Below, in pieces: positions 43,657 to 55,800 of a DNA stretch of 64,000 nucleotides; position 1 is the stretch's first letter, and the number at the start of each line of letters is the position of its first letter. The translations under genes and the position numbers were made by a program. The notes beneath the pieces are model-generated. The model was not told the origin of the DNA. It was given only the letters and a program-made list of their open reading frames with translations, and ran no database searches. Source of the DNA: Microglena sp. YARC (lineage: Eukaryota > Chlorophyta > Chlorophyceae > Chlamydomonadales > Chlamydomonadaceae); contig CM039465.1 of NCBI GenBank assembly GCA_022414725.1, positions 152,501-216,500 of the forward strand, given 5' to 3'.

Positions 43657-44806
43657 TCAGAGTAGGTCATCTGAACCGCCCTCAAAATCAGCTACCAGTT
43701 TCGGTCCCAATCTACGAGCATGCTGCACTGCCCACGACTCCACCTCATCATAGATCTCCTGACAAGAACCATAGTGCCTAAAGACCTCCTGTAACTCCTT
43801 GCTCATTGTGAGTAACATGTAGGAAAAAGCCTTTTCCTCATTGCTAACCCACACATCAGAGCCATCATGTAACCTAAGCCTGGCCTCAGCCCCATCTAGA
43901 GCCCTGATGGCCTCAGCATCAGAAACACGATCAGGAAAATGAAAGTCAACAGGAGGCAGGGGTGTCCTAGAAGCCTGCTTGAGGCGCTGCAATTTTGACA
44001 TCTGCTGATTCAGTTCAACTCGGTACGCCTCTACATTCCTATCCATCTCTTCCTCCGTCAACGGAATCAAATCAGGGTCACCCCTCAAATCCCACTTGAG
44101 CACTGCACTCGCGGACGTCTTACCCGCGAGGGGATTGACCCAAGAACGCCTGGCGGCATTCTCAGCATCAATCCCCGGTTCACCTCCACCTTCTTCACCA
44201 GCAATGCCTGTCACAGAAGAGACCTCAGACGAGTCCTCAGGGAGAGGCTCGTTCCTAGCTCGCTCCTCCAGATCGGCAGGAGTAGGCCTGCCGGAGCTTC
44301 CTGTAGGCCGAAGGTCCTCATTTGAAACAGAGCCACCGGCAGCGAGGACTCCAGCGGTCACAGACGATGCCGAAGGTCCGGCTCCTCCAGCGTGGGCAGA
44401 GCCCCTGGGCGGAGAAATAGAGCGATGAAATGGCCGGCCAGGGTTTACCCCGCCAGCGCGTGTCCACATTGACCGCATGGTTGAAGGCGCTCCCGCTTGT
44501 TGTCGGGGAGGTCGATCCAGCCGTAACACGACGTTGTAGCCACTGTGCAACTGCAGGCACAGCGCTCGGGACAACATGGTTGCCAAGGTTCGCCAAACGT
44601 AACGCAGGAATGACATTGAACAGCCACTCCTCGTAATTCTCGTAGTCGAGTTTGGCGAGGTCCTTAATCATCGACAGGTTGACTGACGACATGATGCCGA
44701 GCTTCTCAACGTCCGCAGTGGCGTACGCTTTAGCGCAACTGATGAGACTTATAACCTGACAGAGTTCAGGGGACGTGAGGAGACCAGGAACGAAGTGTTT
44801 AGACAA
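43657..44806 (-). pseudogene. Copia gag (first part)
   Basis: It begins MSKHFVPGLLTSPELCQVIS. The segment SMIKDLAKLDYENYEEWLF is the usual start of Copia gag (a K.L...NY..W pattern). After a frame change near 44490 it continues through a Ser/Gly/Pro-rich linker to the capsid-like LTMSKELQEVFRHYGSCQEI and ends GGSDDLL stop at 43657. Confidence 0.7.
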
Positions 44807-45204
44807 CTGGACAGTTAAAAGAGCCGAGGGACGCCTCTTGAGAGAGGAGTCCTAACGGCAAACCCCAAAACCCTTAGGTTACGGGATAGGACAGACGCGA
44901 TAGGTTGCGTAGCCAATAGGCCAGGTAGAACCAATGAACAGCTAAAGCTGACAATCCTGTACCCCGGAGGTGGCGTATCTAGTATATACTAATACCAAGT
45001 ACCATCCATGTTAACTCTTCAGAAGGTGAGCACTGAGCAGCATTAAGGCTGTTTGACCATGTAACCCATCCAAACCAAACCAACGATCCGTCTGCCCACC
45101 ATTAACCAGGGACTTGACGATATCATGAATATTCTTACCTTGATCTGTCCTCGATCCCTCATCCTAATGTGTTATATTTGAAAGGATTTTCATTCCATGT
45201 TGGA
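44807..45204. other. Upstream of Copia gag, no LTR recognised
   Basis: This is where a 5' LTR and leader would lie, but no partner copy exists in the window, so I cannot delimit it. Confidence 0.35.
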
Positions 45205-45410
45205 GGTGGGCCCCCTTGGACAAAACAGCCACTGTTTCATATTTTGCTACTCTTGGTAGGTACCCCCCAGCCCCAATAGCCAGCCAATAGGTCAAAACCA
45301 ATGTTTGCCGCTGCATTGTAATGCATGTCATATCAGCTTTCAGACGCACAAGATCGCTTCAGGTTTGGCTCAATGACGGGAAAGGGACTAAGGGAGCTGC
45401 CCTAGATGTG
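45205..45410. mobile_element. MITE-like element, family A, degenerate copy 4
   Basis: The interior GCTGCATTGTAATGCATGTC, ATCAGCTTTCAGACGCAC and GCTTCAGGTTTGGCTC matches 6733-6905. The right end GGGAGCTGCCCTAGA is a decayed family A terminus. Confidence 0.55.
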
Positions 45411-45869
45411 AGTATGTGACCGACACATCAGTTTATTGGTTGAGCTAGAATGTAAGCAAAATCATGTAGACCGATTATTAGTGTGTAATCTCCTCAATCC
45501 CCAGATGCGGGCATCAAGCTTTGTTGATTATTCAAGTTTAGGCCCAAATCCTAAAAAGCAAAACTGGCTGTGGTGATCTCCGTTTTAGTGCTCAAGACTC
45601 TCTGTAGGCTTGATCGTGAAACCAGTGATTTCAGTCAGAAGACAGATGGGCTCGTCACCTTCGAACTGCAGTCACTGTGGAGAGGGTCCCATTTTTCAGC
45701 AGAAAGCTTTCAAGCTTGGATTCCTTGAATGAAGAAGAAAATATACTGAATATAATTTATCATTACATCTGTTCGCATGCTGCCTCTAGCTAAAGTAACA
45801 TAGTAACGATACATGCACATGGAGCTGAGTAAGCTGATTACAAGACGATATAGGTCAACGGCTTATGAT

Positions 45870-46019
45870 TAGGGACCAGCACATCATATGATGTCGACCA
45901 AAGGCAAGTATGATTTCATATGATATCATTCAAATTGCATCATATGATATTGTTAATAAATTGTCACTTCAGCCTAGTCAGACTCCTGGAAGCATATGAT
46001 ATCATATTGCCATTGCCTT
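45870..46019. mobile_element. MITE-like element, family B, copy 3
   Basis: TAGGGACCAGCACATCATATG at the left, palindromic ATCATATGATAT words inside, AGCCTAGTCAGACT, and a decayed right end ATATTGCCATTGCC. Confidence 0.6.
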
Positions 46020-46576
46020 CTAATAAATGAAGCACAAGCTCTAACAACATGCTTGGAGTTCACAAAAGACAGAACCACCTATTTACCACCTATAACCAAG
46101 TTCAAAATTTAAATCAGTGCAGCTGCCCCTTGACTGCCCTCCCAAGGATGAATGAAGAAATAATGTGAAGAGTGTTATAGTGCGTGGCTAAGTACGTTAA
46201 GTAGATAACAACAATAAATGTTGTTGATACCGGTACTGTGGATCTCGTCCCACTGATGTACTAGAACTAATAATACCGTATGTGTACTTGATGAATATAC
46301 GTCCATTATGTTGTAAAACAATGTAGTTAGCGAGTACTGCAGCACATCTAGCCATATCTTGCTATTTGTAACTGCCTTTTCAGTACATTAGTGACACCTG
46401 GCTCTCTTAAGACTAGACATGCTTCTTATGCTATTCAAACAGAGTGCCTAAAAACAAGGGATTTTTCAATCTAGAAACGACATTTCTTGCAGACCTGGTA
46501 TGAATTTGTCAGTGTCTCTACTTATTGTGCTCCATAGACATGTACCAACTCTGGGGGTTGGTATATACAATATATG
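46020..46576. other. No supported gene
   Basis: AT-rich sequence between two family B elements. Confidence 0.4.
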
Positions 46577-46758
46577 TAGGGATCGGCAAATCATATGATA
46601 CTGACCAAAGGTGAGTATGATATCATATGATATCATACAAATTGCATCGATCATAGGATATTGCATGTAAACGGGAACTTTAGCCTAGTCAGACTGCCGG
46701 CATCATATGATATAATATGATGACATGATATCATATGATATCATGTTGCCGTTCCCTA
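46577..46758. mobile_element. MITE-like element, family B, copy 4 (best preserved)
   Basis: The termini TAGGGATCGGCAA and TTGCCGTTCCCTA are inverted repeats with one mismatch. The interior is full of ATCATATGATATCAT palindromes. TA at both ends could be a TA target duplication as in Tc1/mariner-type elements. About 182 bp. Confidence 0.7.
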
Positions 46759-46896
46759 TATATATGTCGAAGGAGTAGAATAAGATATTATTGTGTGGGG
46801 CAAGAGCCTGTATGTGTGAGTTGCTTGAGGATGCTAGGGCAATTTTGTGTCGAAGTGCTCAGTGTTGGCCATTAGGTTGATGCGTATGTATATGTA

Positions 46897-47222
46897 GCTG
46901 GTTTTATATTGAATGATATAAGTTGATGCACATTAACAGACATAACAAGGTGGTCCAGCTCATCCAAAAGGCAGTAGCCAAGGGGGCGCCGGGGGACTTC
47001 CCTATGTACATGGGCGCAGGCACATGTGAAGCGACATCCGACATCCCCACCAGACCCCCAACCACCCTCAAACTCCCTGATCTTCCCCAACCCACATGGG
47101 ATAAATACAGGCCTGACCTTTTGTTATTGATGACGAATCCAAACCAAGAAAGGTCTACCTAGTTGAACTGTAACATGCGGTAGTTGGTTTTATATTGAAT
47201 GATATATGTTAGTATACACCAA
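46897..47222. repeat. 40-bp direct repeats bracketing a LINE-like coding fragment
   Basis: GGTTTTATATTGAATGATAT plus flanks occurs at about 46901 and 47187. Between them on the plus strand (46923-47159) is an open stretch with INRHNKVVQLIQKAV and PTWDKYRPDLLLLMT. The RHN.VV..I ... RPDLLLL pattern recalls the segment after RT in some LINE polyproteins. I take it as a possible fragment only. Confidence 0.35.
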
Positions 47223-47232
47223 CACATGTAAA

Positions 47233-49811
47233 TTATACTCGTCGGCGTCCAACAACAGGAGGAGGGGACGGGTAAATTGGAAGACGAGGTGGGTTGGGGG
47301 GAGGAGGCGAGAAAGGATTGGTGGGAGGAGGCCTAGGATTGGCAGGAGGTGGTGACAGAGGCGTAGGAGGGCAGAAGAATGGCGAGCATCTTCGTTCACC
47401 ATAGGTGCAAGTGAACAGTCCAGTAGGGCACGCATCACAAGCACTCATGCCTGGCCTTGGAGCCACAAAGTTCAATGGGCACTTGATGCAGTCATCGATG
47501 GTAGTCCCAGATTCACCCGGGTAATAGGTTCCAGCTGGGCAGGTCATGCACTTGCTTGCACCACTGCTGGCATTGGCATACTGCCCTGCAGCACAGACCT
47601 GGCAACGAGAGTTGCCCGCTGAATAGGTGATGCTACCGGCAGGGCATGCTGAGCATGACGTGGAGCCAGGCACTGGAGAGAATGTGCCAGCAGGGCAGGC
47701 CTTGCACGTGCTTGCACCACTGTTATCCTGGAACCAGCCTGAAGGACAAGGGAAGCACTTGCCCCTGGCCTGCAAAGAAGCAAAGTAGCCAGCAGCGCAA
47801 CCAGAGCATGCAGATGAGCCAGGGTCGGACGACTCGCCAATGCCGCAGGCATCGCAAGTTGCCGCGCCTGAGTTGCCTGCGAAGTAGCCAGACTGACATG
47901 GCTCACAAGTAGCAGATCCTGGCTTGCTCAGGTGATAGCCAGCAGGGCAAGCTACACAAGCGGCCGTGGCGAACTGTGGGAATAGGGTTGTATTCCAATT
48001 CTGGTAGTTGTTTGCCAAGTCCCAAGCTACTGACGTTCCTGAGCTGCATGCTTTGCATGAAGTGCTGCCAGCACTGGCCGAGTACTGTCCCGGACCACAA
48101 GGTACACATGCAGGCATCCCATCGACATCAGTGTAGGTTCCAGCTGGGCAGTCTGTGCAGGCAGAGTCTCCTGAGTCACTGCTAGTGCCAGCAGGGCAGA
48201 GGGTGTATACAGTCAGGCCATTAGTTGCAACGATAGTACCAGCTGGCGCATATGTCCAGGCTGTTTTCCCTGTTGCTTCAGTGTAAGTGCCCGCAGCACA
48301 GTTCTCGCAAGTCTGCGAAGTCTTGTCCCTAAACTGGCCAGCAGGACAAGGGGTACATGAAGCACTGCCATCAACAGAGACGGTACCTGGAGGGCAGGGC
48401 ATGCACACAGTGGCTCCCTCGTAGACAGCAAAAGAATTAGCGGAGCACTGGCTGCAGGCAGTGCTACGGGCTGCTGCTGAGTTGGCGGTGCCTGAAGCGC
48501 AACGTGTGCAGCCTGAGGCTCCAGTTCCACTGCCATAGCTACCTGGGCTGCATGGCAGACACACGTTGCCTCCAGGGATGGGCTGGTAATAGCCAGCAGG
48601 ACAGGCGGTGCATTCAGTTGCACCCGATACGCCAAATATGAAGTTGTCCAGGCCGTTGATAGACTCAGTCCCAGGAAGAGTGCCATCGGTGCTGATGTAG
48701 CCAACTGGGCAAATGGTGCAGCGCTTGCTTGCGCTATCGGTGGCCTTCGATCCGACTGGGCACGGGATGCAATTCAACCCACCCTACAGCATGATGTCAA
48801 CCACGAGTTAGAACGTGAGGCTAGATAGTGAGGTGAGAGCATAAGGACCTGCTTGTTCACATTCCTGGTGGATTAATCTATCATAAGGAGGATTGCACCA
48901 CTCTGCAGTCCACTGGCGCCTGAATCTCTGCTAGAGTTGAACACTTCTCCAAAGCTGAGGCATCTCAATTGGGATCTCGTTCAATTTTTGAGATTTGTTG
49001 TGTGTGTCACGACCTGTTTTTCCACCCGGCCAGCTTTACATTGCCATGTCACCAGTAAGGGAGCTGTCGGTTGCCCGTGTTATGCTTTCCCATGACAAGC
49101 CTCCTGATGTCAACAGAGATGGATTTACACCAAACATTGTTTACAAGGAGGTGTTCAGAAATCTTCCTGATTACTGCAACCAAGACTATTGCCTTCCGGT
49201 GCTTTTTTCTTGGGGGGTGCAGGAGGTATCATCCTGTGCCAAAAGTTGATTCAAGCCAATCAATTAATTCCGAGTTTAGGAAGTACCGGTAAATGACATG
49301 AAAAATTGCGGTTAATTTAGCATTTTTCTTCTTCTGAGCACCTCATTTAGGGGGGAGAGGGGAAGGGAGGGGAGGGGTCAGCCCTCATTTGGTTTTATTT
49401 TGCCAACTTTTTACTCAGGTCTTGAAATGAAATTGTGAGACCACCCAAAGTAGGCCTTGGCAAGGGCAGTCCAATGGCACCTCTTTGGACCCCGTGCAAT
49501 AAGTAGGTCGTCGGTCGTCAGTCGGTCGTCAGTCGGTCGGACAGACACTGGGTGAATTTGGGGGCTCCCGTCCCCCAGGCGGGGGGGCTCCGCCAAAAAA
49601 CAGACCATGGGTACCGTTTTGTTTTTTAATTGCGTATTGAAGCGCCTGTGCTGGGTCTGAATTTTATATGTTTTACATATTTCTCCAGCGGCGGCAGTTT
49701 TAAATACTTGGACACGAGGGGGGGGTGGGGCAAAAAAAAATGGATAGAAAACCTCGGGGAATAGTCGATACAAAAAAAATCAAGTCGATACACCCACGGA
49801 CGGCCGAGATA

Positions 49812-49842
<31 letters not shown>

Positions 49843-52800
49843 TCCGACCGTTTCCCAACTTTATTTGTACTTCGTGTAACTTTCTTGCCAGTGCGATGTT
49901 TCGAGCGTTAAGAGCACCATCGAGAAGGGCTCGACGAGAGTACGAGACGAGTACGAATCTGCAATCGTTAGTCGGTTACACCCAGTGTGTAATTGGTGGG
50001 TGCCCAGGAAGGCACATCCAGGCTGGACGCCAGGCTGGATGCCAGGCTGGACATCACCTACACCTTCGCGCCTAGCGTCGCACGAGTGGCAGTTAGGCTG
50101 AAAAACGCGCGCGCGCAACGCGTTCGTATGCGCGTTCTGAATTCTGGGCCCTGACGAGGTTCCTAAAGCAGTCGAGCCTGGGGTCTAGCCCCCCCCCCTC
50201 ACACCCTCCTCCCCACCCACCATCACCCCCACCCACCCCCACCACACCCGAGCAGACCCTCAGGCTCTAGAATACAATTTGAGTCAAATAAAACTATAAC
50301 AATGATGGTGATAATGATAGATCGACAGACAAATAACGCCTTCAGTCCTTTTCATACCTGGGTGATCTCCTCCAAGAGCACGGGCTACTGAGCTACCTAA
50401 GAAAGTTGTACAAATACTAAAACCTGAAAAACTTTGTCCAAACTTGATTTTTTTTTTATGGTTGGAAATGACGATATGATGCTCGTGAACCCCCCTTTCA
50501 CCATGTAAAACTGCCTGGGTGTCCAGATATGAAGCCTCAGGGGGGGGGGGGGGGGTAGGGGGGGATCAGGGGGGGAAAAACAATTTCCGAACATGCGGTC
50601 TGCAAACTTTATTCTTGCCCCCCCCTCGCTTGGACAACCTGGGAGGGGAGGGGGGGGGGGGGGGGGGGGTATAACTGGTTTTTGACTATCACGCGACGGA
50701 CTGCAGTACTGCACTAACTCGAAATCATTTAACAAAGAGCGGGGGGAGCTGAAGGGACTCGAAATTACTAAACAATTATGAGTTGACAAAGCAGGGCGGG
50801 CGACGAGCGGAACGATCGACGACATTCGGTACAATTGCGCAAACCCATTGTGGTGGATAACGATCCTCCCACTGAGTTGCCACGCGGTGGTGACGACTTT
50901 CCGACAGATGACGAACGACTTCTGTAGGCAGTTGAAACCGAGCGAATTGACCTACTGATCAGTGTCTGATCAGCTACTCGGGAATACCTAAAACGAGGGT
51001 TCCATTAGGGTCTAGACGCGCTGGAAGCGGGAAGGGAGTCTTAAGCCGTGCTTCTGACTCTTAGGGCCGTCTAAACTCCTGAGATCATTTCTTAGGCTTC
51101 CAGTTACAAGACACTCCGTGTTACAAGGTATTCATATACCACAATTGGTTTCTTGAGCCTGGTCGCGCTTTCAAACCGCGCCACTCGCTTTACTCCCCAC
51201 CCCCGACGTCCCCTCGAGCCCACCATCACCGAGTATGGCCTCTTCTTCAGCCCAAGCTGCTGCGGCTCCACCTTCTGAGGTCCCGGATGTTGACGACATG
51301 GACCACGAGGAGCTCGTCCAGCAAGTCAAGGCTTGGAGCTGCACAAGCTCTCCAAGGAGAAAAGAAAAGGCGCTGGAGGGCCGGCACCTTCGCCTCCCGA
51401 CCTTTCAGCTATCGAGAAGGAGCTGAAGGAAGCGCGGATGGCTGTCAAAGTCAATGGCAAGAAGGTCGCCACAAGGCCTGACTCCACGCCGCTTGGCAAG
51501 GCTGCCGCGCACGTTGCCCTCGTGGAGAAGGACAGGGTTATCGCTAGCCTCGAACTTCTTCACCATCACGAGGCCGAGGCCACCGCATCCAAGCACCTTG
51601 AGGAGATAGCTCGGCTCCAAATGCGAATGAGGGATGCCGAACAGGAGACACTTCGAGTTTCCGCTCTCCTGAAGGCCCAGCAAACGCCCCCCGCTGGACC
51701 ACCTGAGGGACCCGCTGCTGGATCGCCTGCAACGCCCCCCGCCCCCGCTGGACCACCGGATGGCCCCGCTGCTGGATCGCCTGCAACGCCCCCCGCCCCC
51801 GCTGGACAACCCGCGGACCCCACAGCTGGACTGCCTGCGGGCCCCCCTGCTGATGGATCGCCTGCTGCTGGCCAGCCCGCTGCTGAAGCGCCCGCTGCAG
51901 GACCGCCCGCTGTTGGCCCTCCCGCTGGACCTCATTCGGACGCTTTAATGGCTCTACGTGCCCAGATTGAGCTGCTGGAGGCCAAGGCCAAAGTGGCTGA
52001 GCTACAAGCTGCGGCAGCTAAGGTAGAGTCACATGTTTTGCCCTTGGTCCCGAGGCCCTTAGTTGGCAAGTATGAACGTCCATCCCTTTGGACTGGGGTA
52101 GAAGATAAGAAGCTCCCGAGGGGTAGGATTTGTGGAAGTTGCTAGAGTCATATTGCACGTTGCACCATATGTTAGTACCATCCAACATACCAAACTTCTT
52201 TGGTGGGGTAGCTACCGAGTGGCTAGACCACCTCATGACCGCGTCACCGGCCACTACGTGGGCTGAGATAAAAACTCAGTTCCTAAACTTCTATGACCCC
52301 TACCATGCTGACGACGACATCAATGCACGCCAACGGCTGCATGCCAACTCGATTCGGCAGACCTCGACGGTTAGGCATTACGCTATGGCTTTCCAAAACG
52401 AAGTGCGCATTGCCGGGGGTATGCAATTGGATGATCAGCTAGTTCTGTTTCTGTTTGGTCTGATTCCAACCATCGAGGCACGATGCCGCAGACGTACTGC
52501 TGCACAAGGAGGCCGATTTTCCTCTTTAGACGAGCTTGTCGAACATGCTGCTGCCATTGAAACTGAACTTGCTGCCACCAAAACACCAACCCCTACCTCG
52601 GCCATGTACGTTCAGGCAAAAGGCAAACGGCCTGGTGGACCTCACGAGGGGTCCACCCAGCACAAGCACAAGAAGGGCACGGCCCAGACTCCAGCTGCAA
52701 CGGGCCCGCCGCCCTTTTCCAGCCCTGCGGGACAGCTACAATTTGCTGAAAAGCATAAGTGGAAGCAGGCTGACGGTCAGCCCTGGACACCGGATGCTAT

Positions 52801-55800
52801 TAAATTAGCTAAGGAGGGTAACTTATGTTACAAGTGTGGTACGAAGCGCACGGCCGCTACAGCCACTGCCCCCTCCAAGTGCCCTAGCTGCCCTACCGTT
52901 AGGAAGTAGGATGTAGGTCTGCTTGTAGACATAGATAGGATGTTCTTTTTCAGATTCTGTCCCCTACTATCTGTGTAACACCATCTACAGCACAGACCAC
53001 ATCCCCTCCTTGCCTTCCGACCCTGCCCCCGCCTCCTGCCATTCCATGCATATCTGCTTGCACAACAGCTTGTGTCCACGCGGACCAAGCTACCGCACAC
53101 TTTGAGGCCACCCTATCGGGGGTATCTGGCAAAGTTCTCATTGACAGTGGAGCAGACTCTGTCTTCGTAGACGCAGAATTCTGTGCTAGGGCAGGTTTAG
53201 CCACCTTTACGGGCTCACCAGTCAAAAGACTTGTTGGCCAAAGGCTACATCAGCCCTAGCTCGAGCCCGTGGGGCGCACCAGTCCTTCTCATCGCCAAAC
53301 CCGATGGCTCTTGGAGGATGGCTATCGACTATCGTAAATTGAACAAGGTCACTGTACCAAATCGCTATCCCCTCCCACGAATTGACGATCTGTTTGACTC
53401 AGTTCGAGGAGCTAGTGTGTTCTCAAATCTGGATTTACGTAATGCATACCACAACATACGGTTACATGATTCAGACGTCCCGAAAACTGCGTTCATAACC
53501 CCGATGGGACTCTATGAATTCAAGGTTCTCCCTTTTGGGCTAGCAAATGCACCCTCGGCCTTTACAAAAGTCATGAACACCGTGTTCAGAGATTTAATTG
53601 GCAAATTCGTCGTCATTTACTTGGATGATATTCTCATCTACAGTAGTAATGATGAAGAACACGAAAAACACATTCGAATTGTGTTACAACGTCTTGAAAA
53701 TAACCACCTCTTTCTTAAACGAGAAAAGTGTTTCTTCTATAGACCGGAAGTCAAATACCTAGGGCATGTGCTCTCCGGTGAAGGCGTCCGAGTCAACGAA
53801 ACGAAGGTGAAAGCAGTTGCAGATTGGCCCACACCTACCTCCTCGAAGGAAGTTCAGTAGTTCCTGGGACACTCTAACTTTTTCAGAAAGTTTATCCAAG
53901 GTTACTCGACGCTCGCAGCCCCTCTAATCCAGATTTCGAATCTAACAGACAGGCCAGCACCGATTTCACCGCCAGGACTGACAAAATCACCGACGGTGAC
54001 ACCAAGTCCGAAACCACTCGGAAAACGACAGGCAGGGCTCAAGGGACCTGCATTTCAAAATGTTTGGACCCAAGCCTGCCAGGAGGCATTCCTCGGCATC
54101 AAAGAAAGTCTTACGAAGGCTCCTTTGCTTGCACACCCTGACCCAGCGAAGGACTATCGGGCGGTAACCGATGCTTCTGTCGTTGGTACAGGGGGCGTTC
54201 TCATGCAAGATGGGCGACCCATCGCGTACCACTCTCACAAATTCTCAAGCGCTGAACGAAACTACTCCACGGGCGAGCAAGAATTACTCGCAGTGTACTT
54301 GGCCTTGAAAGAATGGCGATGCTACCTCGAAGGTTGCACTGGCAAGTTCGAACTTGACACCGACCACGAACCCCTCGTCTACCTTGCAAATCAGCCCATG
54401 CTGAGCAGAAAGCAGGCACGATATCTTGAGTTTTTCTCGCGCTTCACGAACATGAAGTGGGCTCATATCGCGGGCCGTACTAACGTAGCTGACCCTCTGA
54501 GTAGGAATCCAGCCTTCTCAGAGGCTACGGCTTTGTTCATTCAGAGGCTGTCCGCAAATGACCCACTCCACATGCGCGAAATAGCCCCAGATATTCTGCA
54601 TGGTTACACGGAAGACTTGTGGTTCGATAATCCGCACAATACCAAGTACCTCTCCAAACGGGCAGATGGTTTCTGGGTTGGCACCGGCAAATCCATACGA
54701 GCAGCATCTGAGTCGCAGATCGTTGTACCAAATGGTAATTCGCTCAAAGCTCGGATTTTGTTTGCTTTCCACGATACCCAACGAAGTGGACATGGAGGCA
54801 TCGACCGAACTTTTCGATCTGTTGCACGCTACTATTGGTGGCCTGCCATGCGACTCGATGTCGTTGATTACGTACGCCACTGTGATTCTTGCCAACGGGT
54901 AAAAATTTCACATCAGAACCCACAGGGTAACCTTCAACCCCTTTCGATTCCGACCGCCCCCTTCGATTCACTGTCCATGGACTTCATCGTTGGGCTACCG
55001 AAATCGAATGGTTTTGATCAGATCTACGTGATCGTTGATCGCCTTACGAAGATGGTCAAAACTTATCCCATGCAAAACGACAGACGATGCTGAAAAGATT
55101 GCTACCCTGTTCCACGAGCGCGTGCTCAGCGAACAAGGCCATCCGCTTTCCATCATCTCTGATCGCGATGTTAAGTTCACGAGTAAGTTTTGGCAAACAC
55201 TATTAACTCTGTGCGCTATCCGACCTAGAATGTCGACTGCATTTCACCCACAAACAGATGGTCAAACAGAACGTATGAACAGTGTTCTCGAAGACACTCT
55301 TCGCTATTTTTCCTCTGCGAATCAGAAAAATTGGGCCAGTCTTTTGCCGAATGCACAATTCGCCATCAAAAACTCGTACAGCAGAAGCATTCGAGATTTT
55401 CCATTTCGGTTGCTGTACGGTAGATACCCTCGAGTGGCACTACAACCATCAGATGATGTCATCGCTACGGCACATCAACCAGCCCTGTCCTGGGTCGAGC
55501 ATATGAATAATGCATATGACACGGCCAAGGCAGCGCTTAAATCCGCGAAGGATCGTCAAAAAACGTATGCAGACTTGCACCGTCGACCGGTGAAGTATAC
55601 TCACGGTCAGGAAGTTTTGTTGAACTCGAAGAACATCAAATACTGGCCTGGTATGACTCGGAAGCTCATGCCCAGATTCGTTGGTCCCTACAAAATCTCT
55701 CACACTATCCAAAAGAGGGGGGAGACCATTGCAGTGACTCTATCCCTCCCCGAAGGATGGAAGATTCATCCAACGTTTCACGTATCTCTTGTCAAAGAAT

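Larger units (their letters stand above)
40567..44806 (-). mobile_element. Ty1/Copia retrotransposon, 3'-truncated and frameshifted
   Basis: Order on the minus strand: gag, CCHC knuckle, aspartic protease, GAG-pre-integrase, integrase, then only the first segment of reverse transcriptase. The PR-IN-RT order is diagnostic for Copia. RT ends after the N-terminal SYAQAIALDNPEREEWQLAM and LEGHGTWILEPHP segment, which degrades and stops at 40569. The YVDD catalytic core and RNase H are absent. No LTRs or target duplication are recognised. At least four frame breaks occur (about 44490, 43640, 42115 and 41755). Confidence 0.85.

Noticed and set aside
40086..45020. LTRs for the Copia element
   Set aside because: I compared the sequence upstream of gag with that beyond the RT break and saw no shared block; the element is truncated.
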